Source: Paenibacillus etheri (GTDB lineage Bacteria; Bacillota; Bacilli; Paenibacillales; Paenibacillaceae). From it: a stretch of DNA of 64,000 bases. A program made the translations under genes and the position numbers. The notes beneath the pieces are model-generated. The model made no database searches. It saw nothing but the letters and a program-made list of their open reading frames with translations, and had not been told where the DNA came from. Positions 59,650 to 64,000 of this stretch are shown piece after piece. The stretch's first letter is position 1. Each line of letters begins with the position of its first letter. Where the stretch lies: positions 359,140 through 423,139 of the forward strand of contig NZ_LCZJ02000019.1 of NCBI RefSeq assembly GCF_001012825.1. The letters run 5' to 3'.

Positions 59650-60258
59650 ATGTACAAACGGAGGGGAAATGTCATCTCAAATCATGAATTATACAGTCCA
59701 AATACCTCTCAGCATCATTCCAATAAAGAAACCAACCGTTTGACAAGAGAAGCTATTTGCACGGCATTAGTCTTCTTGATCCAGGGACAGCCTTTTAACA
59801 AAATCACCATCACCGATATTGTGAAGCGCGCAGGGGTCTCTCGAACGGCCTATTACAACAACTATTCCTCCAAGCAAGAGATCCTGGTGGATTTGGTCGA
59901 TTCGCTTATATTCGAAATCAATCAAAAACTCTTGCCTTACACCAATGAAATAACAGGCAAAGCCAATGAACCTCGAAAATTCATCAAATTGCTTTTTGAA
60001 GTTATTTTTCAACAGCGTAACATCTACAAAGCACTTCAAAGCGCAAAGTTGGATCATGTGATTCTGGATTGCTTGAATGAAATGATGCTCTCTACTGCTC
60101 ACGATAAAAGCGATGAGAATGTGTACCGAATATACTTTAAAGCGGGGGCCCTCTATAATGTTCTCCTCAAATGGATACAATCCGACTTTGCAAAATCCAT
60201 TGACGAAATGACCAAGATTTGTCTTGATGTATACTATACGCCAATGTCCCAGGAATAA
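59650..60258 (+). CDS. TetR-family transcriptional regulator
   Basis: About 202 aa. The helix-turn-helix is ITITDIVKRAGVSRTAYYNN with YNNYSSKQEILVDLVDSL, close to the TetR_C_8/DhaS-like subgroup. The start is unsure: the frame is open upstream, the ATG at 59650 has no good binding site, and an excellent AGGGGAA site (59663-59669) is followed by an ATG in another frame. Probably represses itself and the divergent M28-like gene. Confidence 0.75.
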   Translation: MYKRRGNVISNHELYSPNTSQHHSNKETNRLTREAICTALVFLIQGQPFNKITITDIVKRAGVSRTAYYNNYSSKQEILVDLVDSLIFEINQKLLPYTNEITGKANEPRKFIKLLFEVIFQQRNIYKALQSAKLDHVILDCLNEMMLSTAHDKSDENVYRIYFKAGALYNVLLKWIQSDFAKSIDEMTKICLDVYYTPMSQE

Positions 60259-60296
60259 GGTTTAAAAATCGTATTTTTAATGTAAAAACAAAGAAA

Positions 60297-60322
60297 CCAC
60301 GGAACCAATTTCGGCTCCGCAG
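60297..60322 (-). terminator. Probable terminator of the alpha/beta hydrolase gene
   Basis: On the minus strand GCGGAGCC-GAAATT-GGTTCCGT (with G-U pairs), then TGGTTTCTTTGTTTTT, 18 bases beyond the stop codon. Confidence 0.5.
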
Positions 60323-60339
60323 CTTAATTATCAACCATA

Positions 60340-61332
60340 CTATTGGATTTGTTTCATGTAAGCTTTGAATTCCTCGGCGATTTCTTTGTATTTTGTATGA
60401 TGCAGGTAATGTGAACCTTCCATCGGTATCATTTTGCCCTGTGCGGATTGTTTGACTTGCTCCTCATGCAGGGGAATCCACTGTTTATTGTGCTCATTAT
60501 TCGATTGAACGAAAAGAAGCAACGGCAAATTATTTGGGATTGTGAGTTGTTGTCCATTTTTGAAATTGGAACCGAGATGGCTCAATTCATTCATCAACGT
60601 TGGATTGCCCGCGACTTGATTCGAAATCAAACGCATCTGTTCTTTGGTATGCTCATCGAATGCAAGCGATTCATACGGATCTCCGCTCACTTTTTGGATC
60701 AATCTCATCAGACCTGATTTTTGAAGAAATTGCATCGATTTCAAAGGTAATTTGACATCCATCCCGGGTTGATTGGGAACGCTGCTATCGATGCCGACAA
60801 AAGCAAGAACTTCATCTGGATAGGTGTTCACATAGGATGCTCCGTAAAGTCCCGTGATGGAATGTCCCATTAGAATGTATCTGTCAATACCCAGTTGCTG
60901 CAGAGCTTCGTGAACCTCACTTACTATATTCTCCGTCGTTCTTTCCTTCTCGGTTTCATCGCTCAAACCATAACCGAAAGGCTCGACTAACACGACTTTA
61001 TAATTAGGGGTAATTTCATCGATCAGCAATTTGAAATCAAGTGCAGGTGACGGGGTTCCTTGTCCCGGTAGGAGTACAACGGTTTGTTCTCCGCTGCCTT
61101 GAATGAGTACATTCATCTTTTTCCCATCCACATTGACATACTGGCCATAGGATTCGATTTTCTTTTTCTCTACCCCATCGCTGATTGCATCAACGATAAA
61201 AACGATGCCTATGAACAGCACGAGCGCCCCTACAATACCTCCGATTATTTTTAACCATAGGTTCCGTTTCTTGTGGCTCTTAGTGCTCTTAGTCCCAGTT
61301 GTTTTTATTTCCACCATATTTGCCACGTTCAT
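60340..61332 (-). CDS. Membrane-anchored alpha/beta hydrolase
   Basis: 330 aa. One N-terminal membrane helix (about 27-49, WLKIIGGIVGALVLFIGIVF) follows a Lys-rich start. The hydrolase domain has VLLPGQGTP (oxyanion hole), the nucleophile elbow LMGHSITGLYGA (Ser about 161), Asp in VGIDSS or FVQSNNEH, and catalytic His in EGSHYLHH. Predicted to face outward. Single gene with AAGGGAAG binding site. Substrate unknown. Confidence 0.85.
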   Translation of the reverse strand: MNVANMVEIKTTGTKSTKSHKKRNLWLKIIGGIVGALVLFIGIVFIVDAISDGVEKKKIESYGQYVNVDGKKMNVLIQGSGEQTVVLLPGQGTPSPALDFKLLIDEITPNYKVVLVEPFGYGLSDETEKERTTENIVSEVHEALQQLGIDRYILMGHSITGLYGASYVNTYPDEVLAFVGIDSSVPNQPGMDVKLPLKSMQFLQKSGLMRLIQKVSGDPYESLAFDEHTKEQMRLISNQVAGNPTLMNELSHLGSNFKNGQQLTIPNNLPLLLFVQSNNEHNKQWIPLHEEQVKQSAQGKMIPMEGSHYLHHTKYKEIAEEFKAYMKQIQ

Positions 61333-61470
61333 CTCTTCCCTTCCTTGTCCCTGTATCTGAAGTGCCGCTTTGACGACATATTCACAGTGTAATCAACCAA
61401 GATGTACTCTTCGTGACGACAATATGAACGGAATATGAACAAGCCATAAATGAATTGAAATCAAAACTAA

Positions 61471-61500
61471 AACAACCTAAGGCGTGAACCCTAGGTTGTT
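61471..61500. terminator. Terminator of the right-edge secreted protein gene
   Basis: AACAACCTA / TAGGTTGTT stem, 81 bases past the stop codon at 61582. No T run on the minus strand is strong, so efficiency is uncertain. Confidence 0.5.
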
Positions 61501-61581
61501 CTAATCGTATGATTTTACATATATTTTTTCATATGCAACACCTTGGAATACTTCGCACAAGATTTAAACGCTCATCTTATA

Positions 61582-64000
61582 TTAATTGCTGACGGTTACC
61601 TTGATGGTATCACTTATGGTCTCTCCCGCTGTATTAACCAGCTCCACCCGGTATTCATACATACCGGAAGCACGACCAGAGACGTCAGTCGAAGCGCTCT
61701 GCGCCGAAGGCGTGTTGGTGTTTAGCGCTTGCGTGTCGATCAGTTGCCCGTTCTCATAAAGGCGGTACTCTGTAGCGTTAGTGCCCCACCACAGATTCAT
61801 CGTTACTTTATAGGAGCCGTCTCCGTCCCAGTTGTCATGGGCCAGGACTGGCTTGCCCGGAGCGGCGTCGCGGATCGTCACTGTGAGCGGCTGGCTCTTG
61901 GTTGTGCCGTATTTGTTGGTTAGCTCCACTGTGTATATATATGTGCCGTTCAGCTTACCGTGAAGCGCTGTGCTTGCCGTCTGGGCGGACGGAGATACAT
62001 CCTTCAGAGACTTGGAATCGATCAGCGTGCCATTCTCATATAGCTTGTAGCTGGTAGCGTTATTGCCCCACCAGAGGTTCATGGTGACGGTAAAGTTGCC
62101 TTCACTGAGTCCACCGTAGCCGCTGTTCGAGGACAACACCGGCTGTCCAGGCTTGTCAGTTGCGAGTGCCGCTCCGCCAGTAATTTGGAACGTGTAGCTC
62201 TTTTCGGCAGTGTTGCCTGCGGCATCGGTTACGACGTAGTTTACAGTATGGGACCCGGCACCCAGCTCCGCAGCGTTCAGGATCTGTCCGTCGGCTATGG
62301 GTTGTCCATCCAGCAGAAGCTGCTTGGTGACCACGCCAGACAGGTGATCTTCGGCAGCCAATACAAACTTAAGCTGGGCTTCCATTTCCACATCGCCGAC
62401 CGCATGACCGGACTCCGTCAGCTCCGCTGTCGGTGAAACCGTGTCGATATTAAGGCTCAGTGTCTTAGTCTCTTCTACCTTGCCCTTGCCCGAAACCGCA
62501 TGGTAAGACAGCGTATGCCGTCCATCTTTGTTTACGGCCAACGGAGTGCTGTATACGGTTTCCGTGCTACCGTTCAGTGAATAATAAACCTTAGCTGTAT
62601 CGGAGTCAGCCTTCAGGGTCACTTCAGTGGGCTGGTTCAACCAGCCGGCAGCGTTCGGATTCGCCGACAGCGTCGCCATCGTTACCGGAGCCTCCACTTC
62701 TTCCACAATGCTGAAGTCTCCGAGACTTCTAGGCTTGAGTTGGTATACGTCTTTGAAGATCGCGGCTACGCCCGTAATATCGAGCTTCTGTCCTTCCGCA
62801 TAAGGGAAGCTGTCTTTCGTGACGCCCGTCCGGGCATCCACCCGGATGTGATTGCTTGTCCCGCTATCGGCGACAGCGTCAAATTCAAAGGAACCGCTTG
62901 GAGCGGCAGTGATAATATTCGTCACTGTCACATCTTTAAGCTTGAGCAGTTGACCTTGATTGGTATCGTTCACCTCTGATACGGCAACGGCCTTGGGCAG
63001 CTCCGAAGTGCCAGTCTTCTCGATCTGTACAACTTCGGTCAACTCCTGCTCCGAATTATACAGTGCCGTGGACGCTGTTGCCTTGACCGTGTCGCCGGCA
63101 TGGAAGCCACTTTGGCTCTGGTAGACATAAAGACCGCCTGTCTCATCCTGCAGATAAAAGGTTTGCCCGCCGAAAATACCCGGCTCAGTCGTTACGACGC
63201 CCTCAACCGTCACCAAGGATCCGACGATCTTGGTCCGGGCTTCGCCGATGGAAACAGTCGCCGGAATCGGATCTTCCTCGTCCGGAAGCGGTTCTGCTGG
63301 GACGTTACCGAGTGTTACCGATTCGGTCTTCAGGTTCGTTCCGTTCTGGCGCAGACGCAAGTTGGATGCAGCCGTGGTGCCCGGTTTGATCTGCACGGTC
63401 AGATCTTTGTAGGCATGACCGTTCAAGTCTGATGTAAGGCTAAAGTTGGCGCTGTAAGCATAACTACTCGGCCAAGTGCCGTCACTGTTCTGGATCTTGG
63501 CGATCTGGGCACCGCTACTCACCTGGTAGATGCCCAATTGGAAGCCTGATACGCTCGTATTGGCAGGGAGATTATCTGCGCTGACACGAATCTGGAAATT
63601 CTGCGCGTTCGGCAGCACCGTCTGGTGTGTGAAATTGTACACCGCACTTGCTGTAGCCGCAGGTCCGCCGAAGGAGCCCGCCTTGAAGGTGGTGCGGTCA
63701 TACCATTTATATCCGGCGTTCGGCGCGGCCCATGGCTCTGGCTGCGGCTCGGTGGAAAGTGCCGGCTCTTCGAACGGCAGCAGCTGTGTCGGCTGATCCA
63801 GCGTCAGGCCACTTACCTTGGTGAAATCAGTATAACTCTCTTGTTCGGCGAGCCAGTTAACGGTGTTCACCAGGAGTTCAGCATCGTCAACCTCCTTGAA
63901 ACCATCGTAAGTCGTTTTTTTGGCACCGGTATCCTCGCGCAAATACTTCGGTGTGGCATCCTCGACTGGGGAGGAGTCACCTAGAAAGGCGGCTTTGCCA
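61582..64000 (-). CDS. Large secreted protein, C-terminal part (OB-fold, chitobiase-like and chitinase A-like modules)
   Basis: The frame is open to the right edge (first full codon at 63999), giving the last 805 residues. In order: a tail segment [17 protein letters not shown] with TVNWLAEQ (1-60); a beta module with W/Y repeats (about 85-240); a double OB-fold nuclease-accessory region as in YhcR-type proteins ([42 protein letters not shown]; about 248-433); a chitobiase/hexosaminidase C-terminal-like domain (KVYYSLNGS; 440-515); a Big-like domain with YVVTDAAGN (515-605); and two chitinase A N-terminal-like modules with [18 protein letters not shown] and [18 protein letters not shown]. Those two modules are the same type as the end of the 10.2-15.8 kb protein. 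The catalytic part lies outside the window. Confidence 0.75.
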   Translation of the reverse strand, partial: GKAAFLGDSSPVEDATPKYLREDTGAKKTTYDGFKEVDDAELLVNTVNWLAEQESYTDFTKVSGLTLDQPTQLLPFEEPALSTEPQPEPWAAPNAGYKWYDRTTFKAGSFGGPAATASAVYNFTHQTVLPNAQNFQIRVSADNLPANTSVSGFQLGIYQVSSGAQIAKIQNSDGTWPSSYAYSANFSLTSDLNGHAYKDLTVQIKPGTTAASNLRLRQNGTNLKTESVTLGNVPAEPLPDEEDPIPATVSIGEARTKIVGSLVTVEGVVTTEPGIFGGQTFYLQDETGGLYVYQSQSGFHAGDTVKATASTALYNSEQELTEVVQIEKTGTSELPKAVAVSEVNDTNQGQLLKLKDVTVTNIITAAPSGSFEFDAVADSGTSNHIRVDARTGVTKDSFPYAEGQKLDITGVAAIFKDVYQLKPRSLGDFSIVEEVEAPVTMATLSANPNAAGWLNQPTEVTLKADSDTAKVYYSLNGSTETVYSTPLAVNKDGRHTLSYHAVSGKGKVEETKTLSLNIDTVSPTAELTESGHAVGDVEMEAQLKFVLAAEDHLSGVVTKQLLLDGQPIADGQILNAAELGAGSHTVNYVVTDAAGNTAEKSYTFQITGGAALATDKPGQPVLSSNSGYGGLSEGNFTVTMNLWWGNNATSYKLYENGTLIDSKSLKDVSPSAQTASTALHGKLNGTYIYTVELTNKYGTTKSQPLTVTIRDAAPGKPVLAHDNWDGDGSYKVTMNLWWGTNATEYRLYENGQLIDTQALNTNTPSAQSASTDVSGRASGMYEYRVELVNTAGETISDTIKVTVSN

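Overview
The window looks like a chromosomal segment of a Paenibacillus-type, spore-former-related Gram-positive bacterium. This is inferred from several features: very large modular secreted proteins with a copper-amine-oxidase-like C-terminal stalk, a YesM/YesN two-component pair beside an LplB/YtcP/lipoprotein sugar ABC transporter, a DhaS/DhaQ-type dihydroxyacetone regulator pair, a cydABDC oxidase block, and strong AGGAGG-type ribosome binding sites. No database search was possible, so family names rest on motifs and domain layout that I can read.

Layout. 0-1.6 kb: the 3' end of a secreted GH8 glycoside hydrolase, then a 158-bp IS3-family remnant. 2-27 kb: a carbohydrate utilisation region, nearly all on the minus strand. 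It contains a 2261-aa beta-helix protein, a membrane-anchored foldase-like protein, an about 1870-aa golvesin-domain/glycan-enzyme-like protein, an SGNH hydrolase, a FAD oxidoreductase, the YesN regulator, the YesM sensor, a solute-binding lipoprotein and two ABC permeases. Two promoters in this block, ahead of the first permease and ahead of the giant enzyme, carry the same about 42-bp upstream element, which I propose as the YesN operator. The second one also has a perfect cre (catabolite repression) site.

27-28.6 kb: an ECF sigma factor with an overlapping anti-sigma gene. 29-35.4 kb: an AT-rich cluster with a PvdP-like tyrosinase (frameshifted near its end), an M36 metallopeptidase, a HAD-like/M28 peptidase fusion and a histidine phosphatase; neither peptidase has a signal peptide. 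35.5-41.4 kb: a dihydroxyacetone-related region with a broken Gfo/Idh/MocA gene, a MetX-like hydrolase, a DUF1097 membrane protein, DhaQ-like and DhaS-like regulators, and a dhaK that is cut off and fused to the tail of an FtsX-type permease beside an IS30 remnant. The same 22-bp DhaS-type operator plus a cre site precedes both the hydrolase and dhaK.

41.5-46 kb: an Hsp70 (HscC-like), a membrane-anchored J-domain protein and a DUF1266 protein in one operon, the same trio as hscC-djlC-ybeU in E. coli. 46-50.2 kb: a junkyard with a MerR remnant, a tRNA-Thr(GGT)-like sequence with its terminator, a deleted IS110 transposase, an intact amidohydrolase, a broken tyrosine recombinase and a frameshifted hypothetical gene. 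It probably records a decayed integrated element. 50.3-56.5 kb: cydA-cydB-cydD-cydC with a likely Rex site upstream. 56.7-61.4 kb: a GNAT acetyltransferase, a membrane M28-like protein divergent from a TetR regulator across a perfect palindrome, and a membrane-anchored alpha/beta hydrolase. 61.5-64 kb: the C-terminal 805 residues of a large secreted protein, ending in the same two modules as the giant enzyme at 10-16 kb.
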